Shown here piece by piece: positions 18,931-28,810 of a DNA stretch of 64,000 nucleotides. Under the pieces are notes generated by a model. That model was not told the origin of the DNA. It was given only the letters and a program-made list of their open reading frames with translations, and did no database searches. Source of the DNA: G965232465 sp965232465 (lineage in GTDB: Bacteria; Pseudomonadota; Alphaproteobacteria; JAQWUY01); NCBI GenBank assembly GCA_965232465.1, contig OZ246977.1, positions 930,001 through 994,000 of the forward strand, given 5' to 3'. Position 1 is the stretch's first letter. Each line of letters begins with the position of its first letter. A program made the translations under genes and the position numbers.

Positions 18931-19806
18931 TCAATGATATTTGTCATGTAGCGTAGCGGAATGACGGATATCATTGACAATGGGCTGCGTTTTTGGTACT
19001 GGTGGATTGTACCCCAACGCACTATGCGGACGGATATGATTGTATTCATACCGCCAGTTTTCTATGACGGCTTGTGCCTCAGTTAAAGTATCAAATATCT
19101 CCCTGTTCAAGCACTCATCCCGAAGTTTACCATTAAAACTTTCATTATAACCATTCTGCCATGGACTGCCCTTATCAATATATGCTGTATCCACCTGCAT
19201 ACGCTTCAACCAATCTTGTAGCCTATGGGCTATAAATTCGGATCCATTGTCAGAACGGATATGCTTAGGCATACCTTTTGTGATAAACAACCTGCCCATA
19301 ATATCCAATACATCCGTACTGTTCAGTTTATGCCGAACATCAATGGTTAAGCATTCTCGGCTAAGTTCATCTATAACCGTTAATATTTTAATGCCTTTAC
19401 CATTTCTCAGCTTGTCATGCACAAAGTCATAACTCCATACATGATTTTGATACTCAGGACGAAGTTTAATACAGCTCCCATCACCAGCATTTGAACTACG
19501 GGGTTTGGGTATTTTCTGTGGCACTTGTAATCCCTCCTGTTTCCAAAGCCGTTCAATCCGCTTATGGTTTACACACCAACCATGACCTTTTAATAAGGCA
19601 CATATCCGCCGATAACCATATCTAGGGTATTTTTGTGCTAGACGGTGCATATCTGATATTAAACGGCTTTCCTCATCAATATCTCGTTTCACATAACGAA
19701 CCGTAGAACGATGTGTCCTGAATAAACTACATAAACGCCGTTCTGATACATTGTAAAAAAACTTGGCTTTGCCAATAAAGCTTTTTACCCCGCCAGCACC
19801 TACCAC
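18931..19806 (-). CDS. IS3-family transposase OrfB (IS-B)
   Basis: 291 residues, rve integrase core with DDE residues: Asp in 'VWSYDFVHDKL', Asp in 'HIRSDNGSEFIA', Glu in 'NESFNGKLRDECLN' region. 'YPRYGYRRICALLKGHGW' is the usual HTH-like segment. It overlaps the end of orfA; the heptamer G_GGA_AAG (19806-19812, minus strand) is in the right phase for a -1 frameshift. The sequence differs clearly from IS-A OrfB, so these are two distinct elements. Confidence 0.93.
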   Translation of the reverse strand: MVGAGGVKSFIGKAKFFYNVSERRLCSLFRTHRSTVRYVKRDIDEESRLISDMHRLAQKYPRYGYRRICALLKGHGWCVNHKRIERLWKQEGLQVPQKIPKPRSSNAGDGSCIKLRPEYQNHVWSYDFVHDKLRNGKGIKILTVIDELSRECLTIDVRHKLNSTDVLDIMGRLFITKGMPKHIRSDNGSEFIAHRLQDWLKRMQVDTAYIDKGSPWQNGYNESFNGKLRDECLNREIFDTLTEAQAVIENWRYEYNHIRPHSALGYNPPVPKTQPIVNDIRHSATLHDKYH

Positions 19807-20084
19807 TTTCCCGAGTTAAATTCCTTTAAGATTTGGTTGTCTAAACTCAAATCAGCAACAAGCTTCTTTAAACGGGCATTCTCATCCGATAATGCTTTTA
19901 AATCTTTGGCATGATTAACATCCATACCACCATATTGTCTTCGCCATTTGTAATAAGTCGCATCTGATATACCTAAATCACGGCACATACCACTGACTGT
20001 CATACCTGACGATAACTTAATCTCTGCATCCCGTAATATACGGATAATTTGTTCTATACTGCGGGCTTTCCTATTCTTTGACAT
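19800..20084 (-). CDS. IS3-family OrfA, helix-turn-helix protein (IS-B)
   Basis: 94 residues: HTH_Tnp_1 type with 'SSGMTVSGMCRDLGISDATYYKWRRQYGG' (in two parts) and a coiled-coil tail 'ENARLKKLVADLSLDNQIL'. Starts at ATG 20084 with AAAGGA upstream. Confidence 0.92.
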   Translation of the reverse strand: MSKNRKARSIEQIIRILRDAEIKLSSGMTVSGMCRDLGISDATYYKWRRQYGGMDVNHAKDLKALSDENARLKKLVADLSLDNQILKEFNSGKW

Positions 20085-20156
20085 CTTAAAATCCTTTCAT
20101 AATTTAGATAAAGCAATACTAACTTATTTTTGGACCTATTTATAGGGGGCAGGTCA

Positions 20157-22415
20157 ACGGTCGAGGCGTTAAAAAATCCCTCCCATTCCTATCGGGCGGT
20201 TATCGATGCACAATTTGGCGGTACAGCACATGTGGGTATATGGGATATTGGCGCATATAAAAATATCCGCCCCACAGATTTTCATATACGGACAAATATT
20301 ATCGTCGGAACGGTGCAATCGTTACGGGTTCAAGAAAAACAACGCCGTAAATTATATCAACATAATGAACACCTTGAACCCCATTTTGCACATATACCCC
20401 GCACCCAAGATATGGATAAAATGGACAATGGCAGTGTGCGGTATTCGTTTTTTAACCTTATGAAACACCATCGCCCGGTTTTGATTTTGGACGAAGGACA
20501 TCGATTTAAAAGTACATTATCCGAAGATTTAATACGGGATTTAAACCCTACACTGGTATTGGAATTTACCGCAACCCCCAAAGGTAAAAAGAATGTATTG
20601 GTATCCGTGCCTGCCACCACTTTACGGGATGAAGAGATGATAAAAATGCCTGTTAGGCTAGCCACTGCCCCCGATTGGCAAATGGCGGTTCATGGGGCAT
20701 TGTTCAGGCGAAAAGAATTATCAAAAATCGCCTATGAAAGCGGTGAAAATATCCGCCCAATTGTATTATTTCAAGCAGAAAACAAAGATAAAGCCGTACC
20801 TGTACACATATTAAAAAAGTATCTTGTCGATACGGAAAAAATCCCCGAACAAAAGATTGCCATTGCCACTGGTGACCAACGGGAACTGGATGGCATCGAT
20901 ATTATGAGTCCCGATTGCCCCATTGAATATGTTATCACCGTTCAAGCCCTAAAAGAGGGGTGGGATTGCCCATATGCGTATATATTTTGCTCCGTGGCTA
21001 ATATTCAAAGTAGTACGGATATTGAACAATTATTGGGGCGAGTCCTACGGATGCCCTTTGCCAAACGGCGAAAAGCGGATGCCCTAAACTGTGCTTATGC
21101 CTATGCCCCCGAAACCACCCAATTTGCCCAATCTGCGCAGCAATTGGTCGATAAATTGGTGGATATGGGCTTCGAAGATTCAGAAGCCGAAGACATGGTC
21201 GAATGGCAACGATTCGATTTGGGGGATGACACCCCCCTTGATATAACCGTAAATATCCCTGTGACCAACGATTTTGAACTGGGTATGTTGGGGGCAAGTG
21301 CCAACGATTTTGTCGAAATTGTTGTGCAATCGGACACCACAAAACACATCCGCATTATTGGGGCAATCCCCACAGACCAACAACAGATTATTGCCAATAA
21401 AATCATAGGTGATAAAAAGACCAAGCAAGGGTATACAAATGCTATGCGGTTGGTTGCTAAACACCACGCCAAGCAAGAGTCTTTTGCCATGCGCAATATC
21501 CCATTTGGGGACATTCCACAACTGATGTTGGATTATGGCGATGGTGTATTACCCGTAACCCCCGAATTATTTTTGGAAGCCGAACAATGGGATCCCTTCG
21601 AACATGACCACCTTATACAGTTTAATATTGAAACCACAACGGGCAATGTGTACACCATTGATATTAGCGAAACCCATAAAATTGAGGTTCAACAGGCGGA
21701 ACCTTATACACATACCCTGTTTAGTATTGCAGAGGGCTGGACACAACCCGCCCTTGTGGTATGGTTAGAGAAATATTTACACCCATATGCCCACGGTATG
21801 CTTGCCCAATCGACAATTGTGGAATATATCGGGCGAAACTTGGATACCTTAAACACAGATATACAAGTATTGGGACGGTGCCGTAATCAGGTACTGGAAG
21901 CCTTAAAACGCAACTTATTGGCAACACAACAAACCGCCCGTGAAAGTGCTATGCAAAAATATTTGTTTGACGACACGGCACATGTGGAAATTGGCAATCC
22001 ATTTATATTTGAAAAATACACATACAACCCACCGCAACAATACCATGGGGCATACCAATTTAAAAACCATTACTATGGTGTAATCGCCCATATGAATGGT
22101 GAAGAATTGGAAGTGGCAAAAACCCTTGATACACTGCCTGAGGTACAATTTTGGGTGCGAAACTTAGACAAAGGCACATGCTTTAAATTACCTTTACATA
22201 AAAACAATTTTCATCCCGATTTTGTTGCCCGATTAACGGACGGCAGAGTATTGGTGGTCGAACACAAAGGACAACAGTATATGACAAACGATGACAGCAA
22301 AGAAAAAAATCGTATCGGTACATTTTGGGCGGAAAAAACAGGCAATGTGTTTGTAATGACCACGAAAACAGAACAATCACCCCCCATACATAGCCAAATT
22401 GCAGAAAGTATATAA
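20157..22415 (+). pseudogene. Type III restriction endonuclease subunit (Res), 5' truncated by IS-B
   Basis: The frame is open from within IS-B (20130), but native sequence begins at 20157 with 'TVEALKNPSHSYRAV'. About 750 residues remain. Helicase motif II 'ILDEGHRFKS', motif III 'EFTATPKGKK' and motif VI 'QLLGRVLRMP' are present. The C-terminal PD-(D/E)xK nuclease is visible as 'HPDFVARLTDGRVLVVEHKG'. Missing is the N-terminal end with the Walker A ATP-binding loop, so ATP-driven translocation and cleavage should be lost. It was probably the cutting partner of the Mod at 14038. A promoter inside the IS might still drive a nuclease-only product, but no start codon or ribosome site supports it strongly. 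Confidence 0.88.
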
Positions 22416-22575
22416 AACAGTTTTGGTATAGTATTTTATTGGTCTTTATTAAATGTAACATATTGTTTTAATGGATGTTTTTTTATGTATACGGACAAGA
22501 TTTTTTTGGTATAATGTGTATATTGAAATGTACCTTTTATTTTTGCAATTTTACTATTTTTAGGAGGAAACGAAT

Positions 22576-23082
22576 ATGCGTTTAGAACCAGCAATTTATA
22601 CGGCACTTAACAATCAAATGGCGATGGAATATACGGCGTCTAATATTTATTTACAGATGGCGGCGTGGACCGAAGCACGGGATTTGACCGGCTGTGCCAA
22701 GTTTCTGCATGAGCATGCGGAAGAAGAACGGCAACATATGCGTAAGATTTTTGATTATATTTTGGAACGGGGTGGGGAACCTAAGTTAAACGCCATACCC
22801 CAACCCCCATACGATTATACCAGTGTAAAGCACCTGTTTGATCAAGTGTACGAAGAAGAAAAATCCGTAACCGATGCCATTGACGCCATCGCCCACCAAG
22901 TGTGGCAGGCAAAGGATTTGGCAACATTTTCATTCCTGCAATGGTTTATCGAAGAACAACGGGAAGAAGAAGCCTTGGCAACAGAAATCGTTGGGAAAAT
23001 TAACCTGATTGGTCTGGAGGGACAAGGGGTATATATGATCGATGAATTTGTCGGCGGTTTGGTCGATACCAAACACACATAA
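22576..23082 (+). CDS. ftn: Ferritin, non-haem iron storage
   Basis: 168 residues, standard ferritin length. Four-helix bundle motifs include 'YTASNIYLQMAAW', 'FLHEHAEEERQHMRKI' (ferroxidase Glu and His), 'DQVYEEEKSVTDAI' and 'QWFIEEQREEEALATEI'. It oxidises Fe(II) and stores Fe(III) in a cytoplasmic 24-mer. It has a strong AGGAGG ribosome site. A -10-like TATAAT is at 22510-22515 without a clear -35, which would fit an activated promoter. Single gene, convergent with mgtE. Confidence 0.95.
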   Translation: MRLEPAIYTALNNQMAMEYTASNIYLQMAAWTEARDLTGCAKFLHEHAEEERQHMRKIFDYILERGGEPKLNAIPQPPYDYTSVKHLFDQVYEEEKSVTDAIDAIAHQVWQAKDLATFSFLQWFIEEQREEEALATEIVGKINLIGLEGQGVYMIDEFVGGLVDTKHT

Positions 23083-23094
23083 TTTTATATACGC

Positions 23095-24498
23095 TTATAA
23101 TAATATAAGGCGGGCGGTGCCTAGGAATATGAAAAAACCGGCAACATCGGTTATGGTGGTTAAAAATACGGTCGACGATACGGCGGGATCGGCGTTTAAT
23201 TTGTCCAGTATAATCGGTACCAAAATACCAAAAAAACCGGCAACCAACAGGTTTATAATCATTGATATTGCCATAATTTGTCCCACCTGTATATCGCCCA
23301 TGTACGCCCATACGCCCATGCCAATCAGCAGGGCAAATAAAATACCATTTATGCCCCCAACCAACGATTCTTTCCAAATAATACGAACCGCATTTGCCGA
23401 ACTTAAATCATTGGTGGCAAGGGCACGCACCGCAACCGTCAGGGTCTGGGTACCCGCATTTCCCCCCATGCTGGCAACAATCGGCATCAGCACCGCCAAC
23501 AGCACAACTTGTTCCAAAACATCCGTATACATGCCAATGACAAACGATGCCAAGATTGCCGTTGCCAAGTTTATCAACAACCATGGAAAACGGGAACGGG
23601 CTGTGGATACCACCGTTTTATAAAAGTCCCCTTCGGTTACCCCCCCTAATTTTAAAATATCGTCTTCGGCTTCTTCTTCGATAATATCGACAATATCGTC
23701 GATGGTAATCACCCCAATCAGCCGTCCTTTGTCATCAATAACCGGGGATTCGACCATATCGTATTGTTTAAATAAATATGCCACATCTTGTTGCGGTAAG
23801 GGGGCGGGGATGGGGTGAAATTCTTTTTTATCCAACAGGTTTTTAATGGCGATTTTGCGTGCACTGGTTAAGATACTGTGCAACGGTACAATGCCCAGCG
23901 GTTTATGTCCCCGCCCCAATACAATCACCGAATTAAAAGAGGTGGGCAAATCGTCTTGTGTATGGCGTAACATATCAATAATATGTCCAACCGTCCAAAT
24001 TTCCGGCACCGTTACCATTTCATGGCGCATAATACGGGCGGCGGTATCTTCTTCGTAGCTAAGGGCTTGTTTGTATACAGCACGATCGGATAAAGAGGCG
24101 TATCGCAATACAGATTTTTGCTTTTCTTCTTGCAAGTCTTCCAATACGGATATGGCATCGTCTGTTTCCAAATTTTCCAACAACAATGCCAAGGGTTTCG
24201 GGTGCAGGGTTGCCAAAATATCCGTGCGGATGTCTTCGTCCAAATGGATGATAAAATCTCCGTTTAAATCGTCGCCTAAGGTATGTAAGAATTTTTCCCG
24301 ATATGTACCACTTAATTTTTCGTACAGATGGGCTTTGTCCGCTGGGTGTAAATTACCGACAAAGTCATACAACCACGCAAAATTTTCTGTATCCAAAGCA
24401 TCGATGACTTGTGATACAGAATCATCGCTAACCGCAACCAATTCTTCCAAAGTTTCTTCGGCTGTGTGTATGGGATTTTGTGTCATATGATTGCCCAT
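23095..24498 (-). CDS. mgtE: Magnesium transporter MgtE
   Basis: 467 residues. It has the N-terminal MgtE helical domain, two CBS domains ('MRHEMVTVPEIWTVGH'; 'MVESPVIDDKGRLIGVITIDD' in parts) and a five-helix membrane domain with 'PIVASMGGNAGTQTLTVAVRA'. The pore-region acidic motif 'TTITDVAGFF' closes the protein. It is a Mg2+-gated channel in the inner membrane. Starts at 24498 or 24486 are both possible; neither has a strong ribosome site. It lies 73 bases downstream of the binding-protein gene at 24572 and might share readthrough transcription. Confidence 0.95.
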   Translation of the reverse strand: MGNHMTQNPIHTAEETLEELVAVSDDSVSQVIDALDTENFAWLYDFVGNLHPADKAHLYEKLSGTYREKFLHTLGDDLNGDFIIHLDEDIRTDILATLHPKPLALLLENLETDDAISVLEDLQEEKQKSVLRYASLSDRAVYKQALSYEEDTAARIMRHEMVTVPEIWTVGHIIDMLRHTQDDLPTSFNSVIVLGRGHKPLGIVPLHSILTSARKIAIKNLLDKKEFHPIPAPLPQQDVAYLFKQYDMVESPVIDDKGRLIGVITIDDIVDIIEEEAEDDILKLGGVTEGDFYKTVVSTARSRFPWLLINLATAILASFVIGMYTDVLEQVVLLAVLMPIVASMGGNAGTQTLTVAVRALATNDLSSANAVRIIWKESLVGGINGILFALLIGMGVWAYMGDIQVGQIMAISMIINLLVAGFFGILVPIILDKLNADPAVSSTVFLTTITDVAGFFIFLGTARLILL

Positions 24499-24571
24499 TT
24501 CATAATTTTATATGTAAATATACATATCAGTATATCACATAACACCCATTATGCAACACCTGAGAAAGGTC

Positions 24572-25582
24572 TTATTTTGGGCAAGAGGTTGTTTGCCATT
24601 GGGACAGGATGTTGTTTTTATAATAAGTATCATTAAACAATAACATGCCGGGGCTAATTTTTAACACATTGGGAATATGGCGATTAACCGGTAGGGCATT
24701 GATGCTGGCAATTATGGTGTTGCTGTGTTGGGGGTCGGATAAGAATTGTAAAAAAGTTTTTGCCATTTTAGCGTTGGGGGCATGGGTGGGAATAAAGGCA
24801 CTGCGTAATATGCCCACGGGATAATCGGTTAAGGCAATACTTTTTAAATGCGGTTTATCGGCAATAAATTTTCCCGCATATGACCCCAATACATTATACG
24901 CCATATACGCCTGTCCTGAATTGACTTTTTGCAACATGCTAAGGGTCGAAGTGTCCCTATCGTTACTGGCACATCCCAAACTATTCCAAAGGTTGGGCAT
25001 GTCTTGATACGACACATAATTTTGAATCGCAAATAAATATCCAACCGCTGATTTTGTAATGTCATAACGGGTAATTTTATTATGTAATAAAGGGGTATTT
25101 TGAATATAAATATCCAGCTCATAATGGGTTTTGGGCACAGCCGGTATATATTTTGTGTTGTATACGATAACGCCTTGTTCATAACTAAATGCTAGCAAAC
25201 GGTTATTCCAAATTTGCACAGAATCTTGTGATGGGGCATTTTGTATAGGGGTTTTTAAAAACGGTACAGCCCCATAATTTTGCACCAATTCGAATTGTAA
25301 ATGGGTGGCGGAACTGATGACCACATCGGGGGGTGTGGTGTTGTGGGTATGGCGGTGAATAATATCGTTGTATAAATCGATGGCGTTGTCGTATTCCACA
25401 TACTGTATCGATACATGGGGATAAGCGGTTTTGAATGCGTCCATGATATATTGAAAAACCCATATATCCGTGTTGCTGTAAATCGTCAAGGGGGATTTTG
25501 CCGCTGCGGTTTGGGTGAATACGCCGGCACTTAACATCCATAGTGCACACAAGCGGTATATAAAACATCGTATATGTATCAT
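24572..25582 (-). CDS. Periplasmic solute-binding protein coupled to the TctE sensor kinase
   Basis: From ATG 25582 (ATGA overlap with the tctE stop) the product is 336 residues. It begins with a signal peptide ending 'FTQTAAAK', then 'LTIYSNTDIWVFQYIMDAF', 'PDVVISSATHLQFELV' and 'VIVYNTKYIPAVPKTHYEL'. This is the extracellular solute-binding family 1 (ferric/thiamine/phosphonate-like) fold. No permease or ATPase accompanies it. Translational coupling to a histidine kinase suggests that it presents a ligand to the sensor, not that it feeds a transporter. Similar genes next to tctDE occur in other proteobacteria, to my knowledge. The ligand cannot be deduced. Confidence 0.8.
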   Translation of the reverse strand: MIHIRCFIYRLCALWMLSAGVFTQTAAAKSPLTIYSNTDIWVFQYIMDAFKTAYPHVSIQYVEYDNAIDLYNDIIHRHTHNTTPPDVVISSATHLQFELVQNYGAVPFLKTPIQNAPSQDSVQIWNNRLLAFSYEQGVIVYNTKYIPAVPKTHYELDIYIQNTPLLHNKITRYDITKSAVGYLFAIQNYVSYQDMPNLWNSLGCASNDRDTSTLSMLQKVNSGQAYMAYNVLGSYAGKFIADKPHLKSIALTDYPVGILRSAFIPTHAPNAKMAKTFLQFLSDPQHSNTIIASINALPVNRHIPNVLKISPGMLLFNDTYYKNNILSQWQTTSCPK

Positions 25583-26985
25583 GACTCGTTTTCCTGTGTG
25601 TTCAGTGGAATATGCAGGCAAAATACTGCCCCGGTGTATGTATCGGGTACCCCGGGGGCGTTGGGCATCAGCTGAATACTGCCTTGGTGAAAGGATAAGA
25701 TCTTATGGGAAGAATACAGCCCCAGCCCCCCGCCTTTCTGGGTGGTATCATGGCGGGTAAAAGGGTGAAATAGCGATTGCAACATCGTAACATCAATCCC
25801 ATTGCCATTGTCGGCAACATATATCTGGCATGCGGTGGGGTGCATATGGCACGATACCCATACTTTGGGCGTTTGCGGATGGGCATATTTACAGGCATTA
25901 TCGATACTGTTTTTAATCGCTTCGTTCAATAAGGGCGGATTGCAATATACAGGTATGGATACAGGTGGGGGTGTATATGTTAAGGCAACCGCCGGATGTG
26001 AAAGTGCCATATCCGATAAAATATCGTCCATAATATCTTGTATGGGGACAATGTGCATGGGGATTTTATGCAGGTTGTGGGTAATATAGGATTCGTGTAA
26101 TAATTGATTCGTCATGTGTATAGTGGTATCAATGGTGTCGAGTGCCGATTGAATGTGGGTGTTTGCATCTTGGTGATTTGGTTCAATTTGGGCGGTTTCC
26201 AACTGCCCCCGCAACACCGCCAATGGGGTACGAATTTGGTGGGCAACTTCTTTGTTTGCCAAATCTGATTCCTTCCACGCATTTTGTAACCGTTGCATGT
26301 GGGTATTTATGGTATCGACTAAGGCTTTTAATTCTTTGGGGTGGGGGGCTTGAAAATCGGAAAAATCATTAAATCGACGGGTTTTAAATTGTTCGGCTAA
26401 CATTAACAGTGGGCGTAACACCGATCGTATCGAAGTGAATATCAGGGTAAAAAACAAGAAAAAAGTAACCGCTAATAAAATACTTGCCTTGGTCATGGTG
26501 GCACGGATAAGGGCATTTGTATGTTTTTGGGTCGTGGCAAGGCTGATAAAGTAGGTATGGTTGCCCAACCGAAAGGTGGTTGCCCCTTGCCGTAAGGGGG
26601 TATTTTGATATAGCACTGTGCTAAACCACATGCCTTGCCACATGCCTTGTGGGGGTGTGGGCGTTGTTTGGGGCGATAAAAAATCATATCCCATGATAAT
26701 ATCCGTATCTTGCCAAACGCTGTAATACACAGAATCGTGTTCTGGGGTGCGTAAATTGTCCAATGCGGCATAGGGAAAATTGACCACGCCTTTTGTGCCT
26801 TGTAAATATATATTGTGGCGAATATTTTGCATGTTGTTTTGTAACAAGGTATCTTGTTGGGCAATGTATACTTGGGTGATGTAATAGGATGCCAGTCCAT
26901 AAAAAATAACAGAAAAAATCAGTACCACCAAAATAAGACGGTGGATAATTTGACGGCGTAAGGAATGGTTTTTGTTTAAATACAT
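25579..26985 (-). CDS. tctE: Sensor histidine kinase of the tricarboxylate transport locus (TctE-like)
   Basis: 468 residues. Two membrane segments (about 14-36 and 166-187) bracket a periplasmic sensor domain. Next comes a HAMP-like linker, then the H-box 'EVAHQIRTPLAVLRG' with the phospho-accepting His near residue 249. The ATP-binding domain has an N-box 'NEAIKNSIDNACKYA', 'VADNGNGID' and 'GGGLGLYSSHKIL'. It phosphorylates the adjacent TctD regulator. Its start lies just after the tctD stop, and its own stop overlaps the start of the binding protein, so the three are one operon. Confidence 0.9.
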   Translation of the reverse strand: MYLNKNHSLRRQIIHRLILVVLIFSVIFYGLASYYITQVYIAQQDTLLQNNMQNIRHNIYLQGTKGVVNFPYAALDNLRTPEHDSVYYSVWQDTDIIMGYDFLSPQTTPTPPQGMWQGMWFSTVLYQNTPLRQGATTFRLGNHTYFISLATTQKHTNALIRATMTKASILLAVTFFLFFTLIFTSIRSVLRPLLMLAEQFKTRRFNDFSDFQAPHPKELKALVDTINTHMQRLQNAWKESDLANKEVAHQIRTPLAVLRGQLETAQIEPNHQDANTHIQSALDTIDTTIHMTNQLLHESYITHNLHKIPMHIVPIQDIMDDILSDMALSHPAVALTYTPPPVSIPVYCNPPLLNEAIKNSIDNACKYAHPQTPKVWVSCHMHPTACQIYVADNGNGIDVTMLQSLFHPFTRHDTTQKGGGLGLYSSHKILSFHQGSIQLMPNAPGVPDTYTGAVFCLHIPLNTQENES

Positions 26986-26988
26986 GTT

Positions 26989-27657
26989 TTACAGGTGCGT
27001 TAAAATATATCCTTGCCCATGTACAGTTTGAATCCCTACACCCGCCGGGACAATGCGTTTTCGCAATCGGGAAATATAGGTTTCGATGGCATTTTCGGAC
27101 GGCGATTCGTCGACTTGGTATAAACGGTTTATCAGCTGCTGTTTCGAACATAAAGTGCGTTTTTCCATTAACATTAACAGGATTTGAAATTCTTTATGGG
27201 GTAAAATCACCGTATCCTTTCCAATCGTTACGCTGTGGTCGTTGATATGCATATGAATATTGCCAAATTGTATGCTATTTTGGGATTGTGTGGGGCGTTG
27301 TGACCGGCGGATAATCGCATGACATCGGGCGATAAATTCGTCAAAATGAAAAGGTTTGTTTAAATAACAATCCGCCCCATCGTTTAACATATGGATCGAA
27401 TGTTTATAATCCGTCCGGGCGGTGGTAATAATCACCGGGGTTGAATCGTTTTGGTGTCGCAAATGGTGTAAAATATCTTCGCCCGCCCCATCAGGTAAAT
27501 TTAAATCAAGGGCAATAATATCATATGCATGATTCCACAAAAAATCCATAGCATCCGCATACCCATGCACCACATCACTGGCATAGCCTTTTAATTTGAG
27601 ATAGCGTTGCCATGGGGTGGCAAGGCTTATATTATCTTCGACAATCAGTATTTTCAT
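26989..27657 (-). CDS. tctD: OmpR/PhoB-family response regulator (TctD-like)
   Basis: 222 residues. Receiver domain with phospho-acceptor Asp51 in 'IIALDLNLPDGAGED', the acidic pair 'VEDN' at 6-9, Thr in 'VIITTAR' and Lys in 'YLNKPFHFDEF'. The winged-helix DNA-binding domain ends 'AIETYISRLRKRI...QTVHGQGYIL'. It should activate the divergent tctCBA genes through sites in the 156-bp region 27658-27813. First gene of tctD-tctE-binding protein. Confidence 0.92.
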   Translation of the reverse strand: MKILIVEDNISLATPWQRYLKLKGYASDVVHGYADAMDFLWNHAYDIIALDLNLPDGAGEDILHHLRHQNDSTPVIITTARTDYKHSIHMLNDGADCYLNKPFHFDEFIARCHAIIRRSQRPTQSQNSIQFGNIHMHINDHSVTIGKDTVILPHKEFQILLMLMEKRTLCSKQQLINRLYQVDESPSENAIETYISRLRKRIVPAGVGIQTVHGQGYILTHL

Positions 27658-27711
27658 ATTTTTATGAATATTTTTATCCGTTGCAAGGTTTGCGTCAGTT
27701 TTTTATGGTAT

Positions 27712-27766
27712 ATTATACATACATAAGGGTAACGGGTATGCGTGTACCTTATGGTATGGGTATAAT
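27712..27766. promoter_or_regulatory. Divergent tctD / tctC control region with inverted repeat
   Basis: A minus-strand TATAAT (27717-27712) can serve tctD. A plus-strand TATAAT (27761-27766) can serve tctC, with no recognisable -35, as in activator-dependent promoters. Between them CATAAGG (27722-27728) and CCTTATG (27747-27753) form an inverted repeat just upstream of the tctC -10, a good candidate TctD operator. Confidence 0.55.
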
Positions 27767-27813
27767 ATATAATCCCATGTAAAAAGCAATGCAATTTTAA
27801 AATAGGAGAAACT

Positions 27814-28797
27814 ATGATGTTCTTAAAAAATGTTACAAAATGTGTGCTCACCACAATAATGGTATTGGGTATGGGCACAGGGGCGTTGGCACATAAACAC
27901 CAAGTGGTGGATAAAATCCACTTTCTTATTCCCGGTGGTGCTGGTGGCGGTTGGGATGGCACCGCCCGGGGCACCGGGGAAGCGTTGACTAAATCCGGGT
28001 TGGTGGGGTCCGCTTCTTATGAAAATATGTCCGGCGGTGGCGGCGGTAAAGCGATTGGGTATTTGATTGAAAATGCCAAATCACAGTATGGTACGCTGAT
28101 GGTAAATTCCACCCCAATTGTTATCCGTTCTTTAACGGGTGTGTTTCCACAAAACTTTCGGGATTTAACCTTAGTTGCGGGAACCATTGGCGATTATGCC
28201 ACATTGGTTGTGGCAAAGGATAGCCCCATAAATTCCATGGCGGATTTGGTAAAAGCCTATGAAAAAGATCCACGGGGTACGGCGATTGGCGGCGGGTCTG
28301 TCCCCGGTGGTATGGACCATTTGGTGGCGGCAATGGTAATGGAGGCCGCAGGACACGATGCCACCAAAGTAAAATATATCGCCTATGATGCGGGCGGTAA
28401 GGCAATGGCGGCGTTGTTGTCCGGTGAAATCAAAGCATTGTCAACGGGATTTTCTGAGGCGATTGCCCTGGCACAAGCCGGCGAAGTGAAAATCCTGGGG
28501 GTAACAGCCGATGCACCGGTTGCCGGATTTGAACAATATCCGACCATGAAATCGCAAGGATTAAATACCAGTTTTGTAAACTGGCGGGGGTTCTTTGCCG
28601 CACCGGGGTTGCCGGCGGATAAATTGTCCGCATATCAACAAGCGTTAACCAAAATGTACGATACCCCTGAATGGGAAACAGTACGGGCAAGAAATGGTTG
28701 GGTAAATATCCACAATTCTGGCGATGATTTTCGTACCTTTTTGGAAAACCAAGAAAAAGTAATCAGTAATCTTATGAAAAAATTAGGGTTCTTATAA
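27814..28797 (+). CDS. tctC: Tripartite tricarboxylate transporter, periplasmic binding protein
   Basis: 327 residues with a signal peptide ending 'GTGALAHKH'. Then comes the TctC/Bug fold: 'IHFLIPGGAGGGWDGTARG', 'YENMSGGGGGKAIGYL', 'TLVVAKDSPINSMADL', 'GGGSVPGGMDHLVAA' and 'YIAYDAGGKAMAALLSGE'. It captures a carboxylic acid (citrate-like or another; not deducible) in the periplasm and hands it to TctAB. Start ATG 27814 has AGGAG at 27804-27808. It is divergent from its likely regulator tctD. Confidence 0.93.
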   Translation: MMFLKNVTKCVLTTIMVLGMGTGALAHKHQVVDKIHFLIPGGAGGGWDGTARGTGEALTKSGLVGSASYENMSGGGGGKAIGYLIENAKSQYGTLMVNSTPIVIRSLTGVFPQNFRDLTLVAGTIGDYATLVVAKDSPINSMADLVKAYEKDPRGTAIGGGSVPGGMDHLVAAMVMEAAGHDATKVKYIAYDAGGKAMAALLSGEIKALSTGFSEAIALAQAGEVKILGVTADAPVAGFEQYPTMKSQGLNTSFVNWRGFFAAPGLPADKLSAYQQALTKMYDTPEWETVRARNGWVNIHNSGDDFRTFLENQEKVISNLMKKLGFL

Positions 28798-28810
28798 AAC
28801 TTCCCCCTTA

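Larger units (their letters stand above)
18876..20156 (-). mobile_element. Insertion sequence IS-B, IS3 family, complete
   Basis: About 1.28 kb with orfA and orfB. The ends are imperfect inverted repeats: TGACCAGCCCC at 18876 against the complement of the right end, TGACCTGCCCC (ending 20156), with matching GGTCCA and GTTAGTA blocks further in. No target-site duplication is evident. Its left end is also found alone at 16027-16090. Its right end lies directly against the truncated res gene. Confidence 0.8.

Noticed and set aside
16091..20156. Composite transposon formed by the two IS3-family elements
   Set aside because: IS-A and IS-B have different ends and transposases, so they cannot mobilise the segment between them together.
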